DNA from: Ligustrum vulgare
Taxonomy: Eukaryota > Streptophyta > Magnoliopsida > Lamiales > Oleaceae
NCBI GenBank assembly: GCA_963555705.1
Contig: OY743180.1
Location: 39,898,129-39,962,128 of the forward strand
Length of the DNA stretch: 64,000 nt
Direction: 5' to 3'
Shown here: positions 1 to 10,410 of the stretch, piece after piece
How the letters are laid out: every line of letters starts with the position of its first letter
Position numbering within the stretch: position 1 is the first letter of the stretch
Notes under the pieces: generated by a model
Told to the model about the DNA's origin: nothing
Seen by the model: only the letters and a program-made list of their open reading frames with translations
Database searches by the model: none
Translations under genes and position numbers: made by a program

Positions 1-1551
1 CCTGAACTTTCAAAAGTATTCATTTTAATCCCTCAACTTTCAAAACATCAATTTTAGTCCTCAAATTATAATTTATCATTTTGAACTATATATTCGATAT
101 ACTAAAGTGACTTATTGGCTAAGACGAAGCGTACGGAGAATTTAAAGAAATTGAAGTCATTCCCGCTCAACTTTGCACTCGTCGGATTTGAGGTAGACTC
201 GCACTTATTAATTGATTTAAATTATGATTTCATATGAATGTCATGTGACTTGTGAAAGTCAATTTTTAAGAAAAACAAGTATGTTTTTATGAAAGGTAAA
301 TATACCTTATGTTGTTATGAAAAGTAAGTATGTTTTTATGAAAAGAAAATATACTTTATGTTTTTACGAAAAGTAAGTATACCCTATGCTTCACGAAAAT
401 GTTTTTTTTGGATCATTGCTATGAAATCAATCTACCAAGATTGTTTTGGGTCCCATATGATAAGTTATGATATGTTAAGGGGACCGGAGTTTTAGTAGCG
501 CTACACATAAGAATTCTTGCCACCTAAGTTCGGTAACATTCTTGTGTCTCCTATGTTTATGAGGATTTGCCACGAAGTTCGGTAAAATTCCTATCTTTCC
601 ATATGTTTATGAGGATTTACCACCTAAGTTCGGTAAAATTCCTGTCGCATATGTTTATGAGGATTTCGATCCTATCTTATGTTATGATGCAATTGATCCC
701 TATGAATTTCAGAAAATTATGCTTGGTATACTTACTACATAAGAATTGTTGCCACCTAAGTTCGGTAAAATTCTTATGTTTATGAGAATTTGGTTTTTAT
801 CCTATGTTATGATGAAAACTTACTGTTATTATGATTTTACTACATAAGAATTCTTACCACCTAAGTTCGGTAAAATTCTTATGTTTATGAGGATTTCAAT
901 CCTATCTTATGTTATGCTTTCAAAAGAAATTATGCTTGGCATAATTAAAATGTTTTATAAGTATATGGTTTTCAAAGAACTGTTTTCAAAGAGATGTTTT
1001 CAAAGAGCATATGATTTGCAAAATATGTCCCGTGCTGTAATGCACAATATGAGTTTTATCAAGAACAGTTTTATAAAGAAGCTCTATCAATGCCCGTTTT
1101 ATAAAGAGCCGGGATTTATGTGTTTAATCATCTTATAAATTAAATTAATTTGCGATGAGTCTACTGAGTATTTCCCCCATGAAATACTCACCCTACTTTT
1201 AACAGTTTTGCAGATTTCGGAGACGGTGGCGAGCGATGAATGATGGTGGCAATAATCGTTGAACGGTTGAAAGTTTGACGTTAATGATTTCCGTATTTTC
1301 CAAACAATCGAATAATTTAGAGAAGTTCATTTATTTGAGAAATTATGATATTGGCAATTTCTTTACAATATTAATGGTTCTATTTACTATTTCAAATGGT
1401 TTCATAAATGTTTTCAATTTTAGCGGCCATTACAGTTTATTTAATGTTGCCAAAAATGAATTTCAATTATTTCTTCCGCAAAAATATTATTCGAAAAATT
1501 TAGACAGAAAATGACGTAGTGAATCGGGTATACGGAACTCGGGGCGCTACA
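1..1551 (+). mobile_element. 5' LTR (3' portion) of a gypsy-type element carrying the LOG cassette
   Basis: This segment is repeated at 6719-8269 with a constant offset of 6718 bases. Reading the two copies side by side I found one substitution (near 748). It ends in CGCTACA and is followed at once by a primer-binding site. By comparison with the complete 3' LTR, about the first 1.88 kb of this LTR lie left of the window. The near-identity of the two LTRs implies very recent insertion. Short open frames inside it are duplicated in both LTRs and look non-coding. Confidence 0.93.
505..905 (+). repeat. Degenerate tandem repeat in the LTR (TAAGTTCGGTAAAATTC units)
   Basis: About six diverged units contain GTTCGGTAA (A/C)ATTC followed by TATGTTTATGAGGATTT, for example near 528, 573, 628, 758 and 863. 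The same array is in the 3' LTR at about 7223-7623. Repeats of this kind in LTR U3 regions can act as promoter or enhancer arrays; that role is inference here. Confidence 0.7.
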
Positions 1552-1570
1552 AGTTGGTATCAGAGATAGT
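1552..1570 (+). promoter_or_regulatory. Primer-binding site (initiator Met tRNA type)
   Basis: Directly after the LTR end (CTACA) comes AGTTGGTATCAGAGATAG. This carries the TGGTATCAGA core seen in plant LTR elements primed by initiator Met tRNA. It fixes the element orientation as plus. Confidence 0.85.
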
Positions 1571-2459
1571 CTGCGTTTCTGTAGACTGGAAAAATTTTCA
1601 AAAAAAAAGAATTTTCAAGAAACATTTTCCATTATAAAATTTTATTGATGAAGATTGCCACTGCCATCATTCGTTCCACCAACTCCGAGGTAAAGAAGTT
1701 TATGATGTTTAAAGTTAGTTCAGTATTTCGAATACTCATTTTATTGATTTATGAGAAAGAATGAAGAGTATTTCGGATACTTATGATTTATGAGAAATAA
1801 GAATGTATTTCTTCGAAAATAATGATGTTGTTATGCTTTGTCATAACTTATATGCTTTAATGTATGATTATGAGAAATTTTTAAAGAAAACGAGTGTTGA
1901 GCATAATGGGAATAATATGATTTTATTGAGAATTAAGTAATGGATATTATGTTGAGATAATTTATTATGCCTCTATGTTGAAGAGAAATTTATTATGAAG
2001 TTTGGCTTTGTGAATAAATTTTGGGAATATGATTTATGGCATATATTTATAAGTATGAGTAACTTTTGAGCCAATTAAGGTATGGAAGGAAGTAATATTG
2101 TGATATTGAAAAATATGATTTGAAATTTCTATGTTGAGGAATTATGAATTGAATTATGGGATATTTTGATGATATTGAAGTTTGGAATCGTTTTCAATAT
2201 TTTAGATCGTTGTGATCAAATGTGGAGTTATTTATTATTGTGAGTTATGAAGTATGTTTATGGTTTGGATAAGTCCAAATTACAAGGGAGACTCTATCCA
2301 GAATTTTATCATTTGGAATTAAGAGCATAATATGATAAGCATCCACTAAAGAAATTAAGGTTAGACATGCAAGATCATTTACATCACAAACGAGATTTAG
2401 TAGATGATAGCAGAAATTTTATTATTTTCTCATAAGGAGAACACACAAGAGTCACACTG
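1571..2459 (+). other. Noncoding interior of the gypsy-type element, no gag or pol recognised
   Basis: AT-rich sequence with many TTATGA and GAGAAAT repeats. The start (near 1648-1690) resembles the leader and gag-start region of Tekay/Del-type chromoviruses, but no gag frame survives. I recognise no protein here in any frame. Confidence 0.6.
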
Positions 2460-2523
2460 GAAAGGAAATACATGAAACACACAAAAGCATAAGAGAAAAA
2501 CATGGAAAGATCCTCAGAATGAG

Positions 2524-2746
2524 AGATGTGTTTCCGGAGTAGCCGTATCCTACCACCTCTGATCTTTTGAGGATATAAAGAGAAAACCTTCAAAGAGGTG
2601 TGTTTCGAGAGTAAGAATACTCCGTAATCTACCACCTGGAATCTTTGAAGTACACACAAGATTTAAACATTAAGGAAATCCTAGTAAATGGAGGGGTGTC
2701 TCGAGAGTGAGAATACTCCGTACTCTACCCCCACCTATTCTAAGAT
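2524..2746 (-). repeat. Three diverged tandem units just downstream of the LOG stop codon
   Basis: Three units of about 50-60 bp lie near 2525-2572, 2598-2650 and 2692-2750. Each contains, on the plus strand, GTGT(T/C)TC-GAGT, then CCGTA-TCTACC and an ACCT/CTTT segment. The same three-unit array follows the second LOG copy at about 27503-27712. Lying at the 3' side of the minus-strand LOG gene, it could form the 3' UTR or act in 3' end formation. That role is inference. Confidence 0.65.
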
Positions 2747-3400
2747 TCAAAGAGTTAAGTTTACATTAACCGGACTCCATTTTCGCTTGATTCCCCTTCC
2801 TTGCGACCAATCTATCTTAACTCCTGCTGGATCTTGTATTGAGATATATGACTGCAGCTTATCCAGTAGTTCATCAATAGTAGGAGCAGAAATAAGAAGC
2901 CTTCTGGAAAATGGAGAGATGAATCCCTGTTCCACAGCATAATCAAGAAAGGTTAACAAACCATCAAAGAAATTGTTAACATTCAGAAGCCCAATAGGCT
3001 TAGTATGGAGATCTAGTTGAGCCCACGAGGTAATGTTAAAGATTTCTTCTAAGGTACCAAAACCTCCGGGCAGGGCTATAAAGGCATCAGAACCATATAG
3101 CATACAAGTTATGCGTTCATGGATGGATAAGGTTTGAACTTCATGCCCTCGTGTTTTGCCTGCAACATCTACCAAAGGGACAGGTATGACACCGATTACT
3201 TTTGATTTCTCTGCAAGAGCAGATTGGGAAACACAACCCATTAGACCACTGCTACCACCCCCATATACAAGAGTGATACCTTTTTCCCCCAGTTTCTTTC
3301 CAAGATCTACAGCCGCTTCTAGATAACCGAAGCCTTTCCCTACTTTTGATCCACAAAATACACAAATAGTTTTGATCTGTCGAAGTTTTGGTGCTTCCAT
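2747..3400 (-). CDS. LOG: LOG-like cytokinin riboside 5'-monophosphate phosphoribohydrolase (antisense in retroelement)
   Basis: Intact 217-residue frame. LOG enzymes release free active cytokinin base from the nucleotide in one step, usually in the cytosol or nucleus. Seen here: ICVFCGS at 12-18, the glycine-rich GGGSSGLMG at 47-55, HERITCM at 94-100 retaining the conserved Arg (R96), and PGGFGTLEE at 111-119 retaining the conserved Glu (E119). The usual RK pair is RI here. Length fits the plant family (about 210-230 aa). Plant LOG genes normally have several introns; this frame has none, suggesting origin through an mRNA copy. The ATG at 3400 is preceded by an in-frame stop, and a TATA-like TTTAAATAG lies about 80 bp upstream. 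It is transcribed against its host element. Expression and activity are unknown. Confidence 0.9.
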   Translation of the reverse strand: MEAPKLRQIKTICVFCGSKVGKGFGYLEAAVDLGKKLGEKGITLVYGGGSSGLMGCVSQSALAEKSKVIGVIPVPLVDVAGKTRGHEVQTLSIHERITCMLYGSDAFIALPGGFGTLEEIFNITSWAQLDLHTKPIGLLNVNNFFDGLLTFLDYAVEQGFISPFSRRLLISAPTIDELLDKLQSYISIQDPAGVKIDWSQGRGIKRKWSPVNVNLTL

Positions 3401-3702
3401 CTTTGATAGTAAAGAAGGGAAAACTTACGAAGAAGATGTGATTTTGGGATGCCTGAACTATGAAATATGTTTGACTATTTAAAGCCGGAAAAATTTACTG
3501 TTTTTGATTGATTCTGAAAAAGTAAAGATTTACTTTTGACAAAATCAGCCCACTTTTGAATATTTTATCGTATCGAGGCTGTCATCTTTCGGCGATTAAA
3601 TATTTATTTCCAGCTTTATCAAACCTCGAGAAAGGAAAATATATTTTATTTCCAAAACGCGTGAAAGAAAGCAGCAAAATATTTTAAAAAAAAAGATTTA
3701 CC
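3401..3702 (-). promoter_or_regulatory. Spacer between the two antisense genes with TATA-like box
   Basis: On the minus strand CTTTAAATAG sits at 3484-3475, about 80 bp before the LOG start. Diverged homologous sequence lies at about 28370-28620 in the second cassette, where the box reads TTTAAAAAG. A promoter here would give LOG its own transcript; this is inference from position and motif. Confidence 0.45.
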
Positions 3703-4254
3703 TTATATCATTGCTGAACTGCCAGAAGCCTCATTTTGTAAAACAGACTGGCAAACAGGATCTTTCGATATTATATTTTGGAGACTATAACGATTTTTGT
3801 CCTCGTTAAACTGAGCGTATAAGGAGAGAAGTTCACGTTGTACATAACCACTTGGGTGCGTCTCAAGAGTCAGTCGAATATCATCCAAAGACTCTTTACT
3901 CAGTCCACCCTTTATGAATTCGATTTTATCATCCCGATTAGTAGAAGAATATCCTACTGATTTGCAACGTGTATTACAGTTCCAACGAGCACATTTGTAG
4001 CAACCACCCAGTCTTTTTGCTCTTCGTTTCTTTGCGAACGTGCTTTTGCCTAAACCAGGCATATGTTTTGGAAATGTTGATGGTAATTCACCAGATAGTC
4101 GAACCTTTGCTTCTATCAACCAGCGAACATCTTCTGGAATATCATGAGCCATTAGCAACCTCAATCTTTCGAGCCTTATTTTATAGATCTTTCTCAGATC
4201 ATTCATAGGAAGACTGGAATAATACTTGCGAATGTTAGAAGGAATGATATCCAT
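3703..4254 (-). CDS. Small basic Cys-rich protein resembling plant-virus nucleic-acid-binding proteins
   Basis: Intact frame of 183 residues from the ATG at 4254; a Met at 4269 would add five residues. I chose 4254 because the second copy starts there and lacks the upstream Met. Seen: a helical charged N-terminal half, then GKSTFAKKRRAKRLGG leading straight into four cysteines spaced C-x2-C-x4-C-x3-C, then an acidic/hydrophobic C-terminal half. A basic RRAK patch immediately before a Cys cluster is the hallmark of the small nucleic-acid-binding protein of carlavirus-like plant RNA viruses. The relation is suggested, not proven, since the Cys spacing is shorter. It lies upstream of LOG on the same strand, about 300 bp apart, with a TTTAAATAG box at 4296-4287. 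Function unknown. Confidence 0.7.
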   Translation of the reverse strand: MDIIPSNIRKYYSSLPMNDLRKIYKIRLERLRLLMAHDIPEDVRWLIEAKVRLSGELPSTFPKHMPGLGKSTFAKKRRAKRLGGCYKCARWNCNTRCKSVGYSSTNRDDKIEFIKGGLSKESLDDIRLTLETHPSGYVQRELLSLYAQFNEDKNRYSLQNIISKDPVCQSVLQNEASGSSAMI

Positions 4255-4286
4255 TGTTTGATGATTCAACCTCTTCTCAGCATGAA

Positions 4287-4298
4287 CTATTTAAAAGC
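4287..4298 (-). promoter_or_regulatory. TATA-like box upstream of the Cys-rich gene
   Basis: Minus strand GCTTTTAAATAG. The same CCTTTAAATAG lies at 29189-29179 before the second copy, about 35-40 bp from its ATG. Conservation across the two elements supports function, but the leader would be very short. Confidence 0.4.
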
Positions 4299-4838
4299 GT
4301 AAAGGATCTGAGTGAATCCGCGTGATGTTGTGACCAGCAAGAAAGCGCAGGATTATTTTAATGAAAAGAGGAGACAAGAAGTAATGCGCTGTTAAATTTT
4401 ATCGATAAAGGAGATTTGATTGGAGATTTGGAATATTTTCTTGGATTATGGGTACTGATATTTTGTTTTAATAATGATAATCTTGGTATAGTGTGATGAT
4501 ACGTGGAAAGTAAAATGAGTACCGTATTGAATCAGAATTCATACGTATATACAAGTGAAAGAAATACTTTGCAGGAAATGTGGTGACATTTAAGTATAGA
4601 ATCTTAGTTTTGGGAGATATTTGTTTACTGAATTTTGGGTTACAAATATTGGAAAGATAAGTTGATAATATTATGTTGATATGTTTGGGTATTTTACGTA
4701 GAGAAAATATTCAGGAATTGTTTTGATTATTTTGAGAATATTCGATGATAAGAAGAAGAGATTCTGATTAAGTATTCAGAAATTATAAGATTAAGTAAGT
4801 TTAATTTCGAGGACGAAATTATTTTAAGGAGGTAAGAT
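4299..4838 (+). other. 3' interior of the gypsy-type element with polypurine tract
   Basis: Homology to the second cassette continues to about 4580. The rest is noncoding. Near the end come TTCGAGGACGAAATT and the purine-rich TTTTAAGGAGGTAAGA, the standard 3' end of Tekay/Del-like Ty3/gypsy chromoviruses, directly before the 3' LTR. Confidence 0.75.
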
Positions 4839-7800
4839 TATAGCGATCCAGAATTTTTATACAATAAATAATTATTTTAATATTTAGAAAATTGTGTCGC
4901 TACTATTTCATTTATTATTTTGAAATTAATGCCGCGACGGATTCGTCTAGCCAAGTCAAGAAATATCGAATTTGTTCGATTTTAAATTAAAATCCGAATT
5001 TCTAAAATTATGTTATTTTAATTATTTATTCAAAGTATTATTTTCAAAATCATTTTTAATTCCAAATTTATTAAAATATCTCAATTTTCTTTATTCTCAA
5101 ATTATTTTCAGTCCAAAGTATATCTGTTTTAAACACATTTCTTAATCAAAATTAGTCTAATTTTCAATGGATTACTTCCCACTTTTTTTCATCTTTATTA
5201 CATTATTAAGCACCTACTCTACTCATATTCCCCATGTTCCCATTAATCATTTTATTTTCTTTTTTTTTTTCTTTCCTTTTGAGCACTTTCATCCTCAAGA
5301 CATCATCATCACCAAACCAACTAATTATTCCCCATGTCTCCCACTTTTCTCTCCAATAAATCACCATCACGACAATCACTATAATCATCATCAATCCACA
5401 AGCTTTGCCTCAACTCCAAAACCGGCCATTTCTATAAGCACCTATGCTGCAACCACCAATGCAGCCACCACAGATGTTGCCTTCCATCCTCACCACCCCA
5501 GTGCAGCTCAATCTGCAATCAGTCTCCAACCATCAACAAAAGGGTAATGTTAAACATCCAATTCACCAAAGCTGTTGATTCACCATCATTTTCAAATCAG
5601 CATCATCATCACCGGACACCACCAATTCACAGCAAATTCACTATCAATGCACTGCTCAATTCAAGAAATCATCTCCATGACTCCCAATCGAACAAACCAA
5701 ACACTGCCTCAACCAATTTTGATCAAGCAGACACCATCACTGCTGAATCACCCTCACCTCATTGCAATCAACCACAGTATTCATCATTTTATCATCGATC
5801 AAACCATCACCGGAAATTAACTCAACCACAGCCACCACCGTACCTAGCTACAATCATCAGACGACATCACCACCTCCGACCACCACTACTCAACTCTAAA
5901 TCACCAAATGAACACCAACCTTCAAGATCAAACATCCGTTCATCATCATCATCGCCAACAACCCAATCATCACAACCAATACATCAAAACCACCCTGCAA
6001 CCAGTTTTCGTTGCAGCTCCAAACCGCCACGCAACCAACTCAGCCCATCCAACTCACCATCTTCATCACCAACGTAATCACTGTAAAACCACCAAGTCAT
6101 CATCACCCAATCACCGAATCATCACCACCCAAAACCATCATCCTCAGTCACAAATCAAACCCAAAATCAAAACTGAAAACCCAGAATAAGTTATCCCAAA
6201 TACTTACCTACCTCGACCGCCGACTGTTTTGACCGGATTTACAACCGGAAATCGCTACCTTAAACCGCGACTTTGAGCCTCGATAAATCTCTGATTCAAA
6301 CCTATCTCGCATCAAAGCTTCCTCAAATCAGAACTCCCACACTTTACCGTCCTTCGCCTCACCTAGCGCCGGCGAATCACCGGCGGTATTACTCGATCGC
6401 CTCCTCCGCCTTTTTTGTTCTCTGAGAGTGAGAGAATGGTAGAGAGAGAGAGTGAAATCGATATGAATGAGAGAGAGAGTAAAAGATCTGAATGATATAT
6501 TTCCAGAATTTGCAAATCAGTCCCTGATGTTTTAAATTGTTTTAATTCAGTCCCTACTGTTTTAAACTCATCCATTTCAGCCTCAAAGCTTTAAAATGAT
6601 TTACTTCAGCCCTTTAACTTTAAACTCTTTTATTTCAGTACCTGCTGATTTACTTTTAAGCCCAAGTTTTAAAAGTATTCATTTTAGTCCCTTAACTTTC
6701 AAAATATCTATTTTAGTCCCTGAACTTTCAAAAGTATTCATTTTAATCCCTCAACTTTCAAAACATCAATTTTAGTCCTCAAATTATAATTTATCATTTT
6801 GAACTATATATTCGATATACTAAAGTGACTTATTGGCTAAGACGAAGCGTACGGAGAATTTAAAGAAATTGAAGTCATTCCCGCTCAACTTTGCACTCGT
6901 CGGATTTGAGGTAGACTCGCACTTATTAATTGATTTAAATTATGATTTCATATGAATGTCATGTGACTTGTGAAAGTCAATTTTTAAGAAAAACAAGTAT
7001 GTTTTTATGAAAGGTAAATATACCTTATGTTGTTATGAAAAGTAAGTATGTTTTTATGAAAAGAAAATATACTTTATGTTTTTACGAAAAGTAAGTATAC
7101 CCTATGCTTCACGAAAATGTTTTTTTTGGATCATTGCTATGAAATCAATCTACCAAGATTGTTTTGGGTCCCATATGATAAGTTATGATATGTTAAGGGG
7201 ACCGGAGTTTTAGTAGCGCTACACATAAGAATTCTTGCCACCTAAGTTCGGTAACATTCTTGTGTCTCCTATGTTTATGAGGATTTGCCACGAAGTTCGG
7301 TAAAATTCCTATCTTTCCATATGTTTATGAGGATTTACCACCTAAGTTCGGTAAAATTCCTGTCGCATATGTTTATGAGGATTTCGATCCTATCTTATGT
7401 TATGATGCAATTGATCCCTATGAATTTCAGAAAATTATGCTTGGTATACTTACTACATAAGAATTCTTGCCACCTAAGTTCGGTAAAATTCTTATGTTTA
7501 TGAGAATTTGGTTTTTATCCTATGTTATGATGAAAACTTACTGTTATTATGATTTTACTACATAAGAATTCTTACCACCTAAGTTCGGTAAAATTCTTAT
7601 GTTTATGAGGATTTCAATCCTATCTTATGTTATGCTTTCAAAAGAAATTATGCTTGGCATAATTAAAATGTTTTATAAGTATATGGTTTTCAAAGAACTG
7701 TTTTCAAAGAGATGTTTTCAAAGAGCATATGATTTGCAAAATATGTCCCGTGCTGTAATGCACAATATGAGTTTTATCAAGAACAGTTTTATAAAGAAGC

Positions 7801-8269
7801 TCTATCAATGCCCGTTTTATAAAGAGCCGGGATTTATGTGTTTAATCATCTTATAAATTAAATTAATTTGCGATGAGTCTACTGAGTATTTCCCCCATGA
7901 AATACTCACCCTACTTTTAACAGTTTTGCAGATTTCGGAGACGGTGGCGAGCGATGAATGATGGTGGCAATAATCGTTGAACGGTTGAAAGTTTGACGTT
8001 AATGATTTCCGTATTTTCCAAACAATCGAATAATTTAGAGAAGTTCATTTATTTGAGAAATTATGATATTGGCAATTTCTTTACAATATTAATGGTTCTA
8101 TTTACTATTTCAAATGGTTTCATAAATGTTTTCAATTTTAGCGGCCATTACAGTTTATTTAATGTTGCCAAAAATGAATTTCAATTATTTCTTCCGCAAA
8201 AATATTATTCGAAAAATTTAGACAGAAAATGACGTAGTGAATCGGGTATACGGAACTCGGGGCGCTACA
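4839..8269 (+). mobile_element. 3' LTR (3431 bp) of the gypsy-type element carrying the LOG cassette
   Basis: It begins TATAGCGATCC (expected TGTAGCGACC; the first G appears mutated to A) and ends GGCGCTACA. Its last 1551 bp match the partial 5' LTR almost perfectly. Inside are a C/A-rich, G-poor stretch (about 5160-6200) that yields overlapping His/Ser/Pro-rich frames, a GA-rich patch (6420-6480), a roughly 30-bp minisatellite (6500-6790) and the GTTCGG array. The frames at 5167-6232 look like low-complexity artefacts. Confidence 0.9.
6505..6795 (+). repeat. Roughly 30-bp minisatellite (TTCAGTCCCT-x-TTTTAAA type)
   Basis: About nine degenerate units of the pattern TT(C/A)AGTCCCT...CTTT(A/C)AAA. 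Part of it is also seen at 1-65 in the 5' LTR. Similar units occur in unrelated elements at 11246-11720 and about 44507-44660. Confidence 0.75.
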
Positions 8270-8386
8270 GACCATGTGCGAAAGGGTGAATGAGCCATGA
8301 GCTTAGTGGGATGAGTGTCAGATTGATGAGAGACTAGGAGAAGAGAAGCACTAAAGAAGAAGACTTAGAAGAGATGTGTGCCCGCC
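8270..8386. other. Flanking DNA between the gypsy-type LTR and the hAT element
   Basis: About 117 bp of unrecognised sequence. Its last eight bases, TGCCCGCC (8379-8386), are the left target duplication of the hAT element. Confidence 0.6.
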
Positions 8387-9936
8387 CAGGGGCGGACCCA
8401 TTAAGGGTCCAGTGGGAGCGGCCGCACCCACGGGATCCAGCCCAGATTTTTTTTTTTTTTGGCCCATTTCAGCTGCAACGCCTTTTTTTTTTTTTTCCTT
8501 CTTTCTTCTTTATTTCCCTTCTCATTTCCATAGCCTAAGCCCAATACTCTGTCTCTCCTTTCGTTCTCTTTTCTTTCATCATTTTCTCAGCCACAACCTC
8601 GCTCCTATCGACCTAGAAGTCCAACCTCATCGCCATCTGCCCACCACGGCGCCACCCAGACCCAGTTCCTTAGGCTCGAACTTTGAAGCCTCGACCGCTC
8701 GACAATTGAACTTGAACTAGAAACACAGCTATAAGCACTTGCACTGTTGCACAATTGCACTAAGTAGATTTCTTTGGGTTAATTAATTAATTCTAGCCTT
8801 CAGACTTCTAGCTTTATTTGGTATTTTGGTTCATTGATTGGTTCTGTGTGTAATGCGTGTGTTCTCAATTTTCATCATTTCATGTTTCTGGAGCTTGGAG
8901 TCAGTCTGGACAGTGGGTAATCCTTAGAGGAAATTACATCAGCTACCTATTATTTAATTAATATTCAAAAATTACATGTACACTTTTTTTTCACTAAAAC
9001 TACTGTAATAACATAGTATAAACGAAAACTGAAAAGATACCCTTTTAATTTTGGTATCTAATTTTGCTCCACTAAACAAGCCCTATACCGTCAATATATA
9101 AGCATATCCAATATCACTAAATTGGAGTTTCTTATTTCCAAAATCAGAAAATTCCAAAATCATACAATAGATTTAATCCTCTACAATTTCAAGGAAAATC
9201 GTACAACAGATTTAATCCTCTACAATTTCAAGGACCTCTATAATCCATAGCTATATTCCATGAATCCATTTGTTGAATTATCAATTTTTTTATGTTCTAA
9301 CATCTTATTACAAGTTAGAAATTTTTAATGGAGTTTCATAGTTAAGTACAAGTTAGAATTTCTCCCATATTAATAACCAGTATAAATAAGCAGTCCCATC
9401 ATTCGGTAACAGTCTCGTTTGGACAACCATACAACTCTCATTAGCTTTTGACCTAAATGAGAATTTCCTGGCCTAAGCTATTCACTCATGCTGTAAGAAT
9501 ACAAGTTACCACTGTACTTTAATCCAGAAAACACAACATTAAGTGGGGAAAATATTTTATAAGAAGGGATACAAGATTTTCTATATCTTGCTTTAATAGG
9601 AAGAAGAAAAGGAAATTATAATAACTTTTTCAAGGATATATTATATAATATGTAGTGAAAAATTACCATTCGTGTGCAGTTGGATTTAATATTAGAACTA
9701 GTACTCCCATGACATCAATCTTGATTTGTTAGCAGCTGGAATGGGGATTTACTTTTGGAAAGATGACCTCAATGTCTGAAGATATAAAACTTATATAAGG
9801 GATAAAAGTGCAAAATTAATGGCACATTCAAAATTTCAAAAAATCTATACCTCATGACCTCGGTGATGTTGTTTGGTAATGGCACGTTTACATTTTGAAG
9901 TCCCGTTATTCTTGTCGTGTTATGTGAATGTAATAT

Positions 9937-10395
9937 TGTAAGGATTTTAATCAATCGTGTGAGCTTATATGTGAATTATTGTGTATTAAATAAAAGGCTA
10001 TCAAATTTGGTTAAGCCCATTTAAAGTGATCTAATAAGAATTTTATATATATCGGACTTTAATGCATCTAATTAAATGTATGGACTTTTATGTGTAGATA
10101 CCAGGCCATTACCTAATTCATGATGGGCCGGATTAGGTTAACTGGCAATTCAGTATATAAAGTCGGTTATGATCCCTGAATCGTACGTACTGTTCATCTT
10201 GTCTGACATCCCATCATCAGAGAGAAAATAAGGACTACGTATCGATTTAGAAGATCCAACCAACCGAATCGTTTATCGTGAATCATGTTTGATTAAGGTA
10301 CGCTTCCGCTTCAGTTATTTAATTCTTGATAATTCAGCATGATGATTTATTTTGGATCATAGATAAATAATTATCTGTGGATAAATTATCTAACA
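9937..10395 (+). mobile_element. 5' LTR of nested copia element (459 bp)
   Basis: It begins TGTAAGGATTTTAATC and ends ATCTAACA. It matches 16291-16749 with roughly ten substitutions. Target duplication AATAT is at 9932-9936 and 16750-16754. Confidence 0.95.
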
Positions 10396-10410
10396 AGTGG
10401 TATCAGAGCC
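10396..10410 (+). promoter_or_regulatory. Primer-binding site of the nested copia element
   Basis: AGTGGTATCAGAGCC follows the LTR directly. This is complementary to the 3' end of initiator Met tRNA as in most plant copia elements. Confidence 0.9.

Noticed and set aside
567..1514. Frames of 72, 85 and 79 codons in the 5' LTR, repeated at 7285-8232
   Set aside because: They are identical only because the LTRs are recent duplicates; composition follows the TAAGTTCGG repeat and no domain is seen.
5167..6232. His/Ser/Pro-rich proteins in the long LTR
   Set aside because: Low-complexity, overlapping in several frames, no domain; more simply explained by C/A-rich composition.
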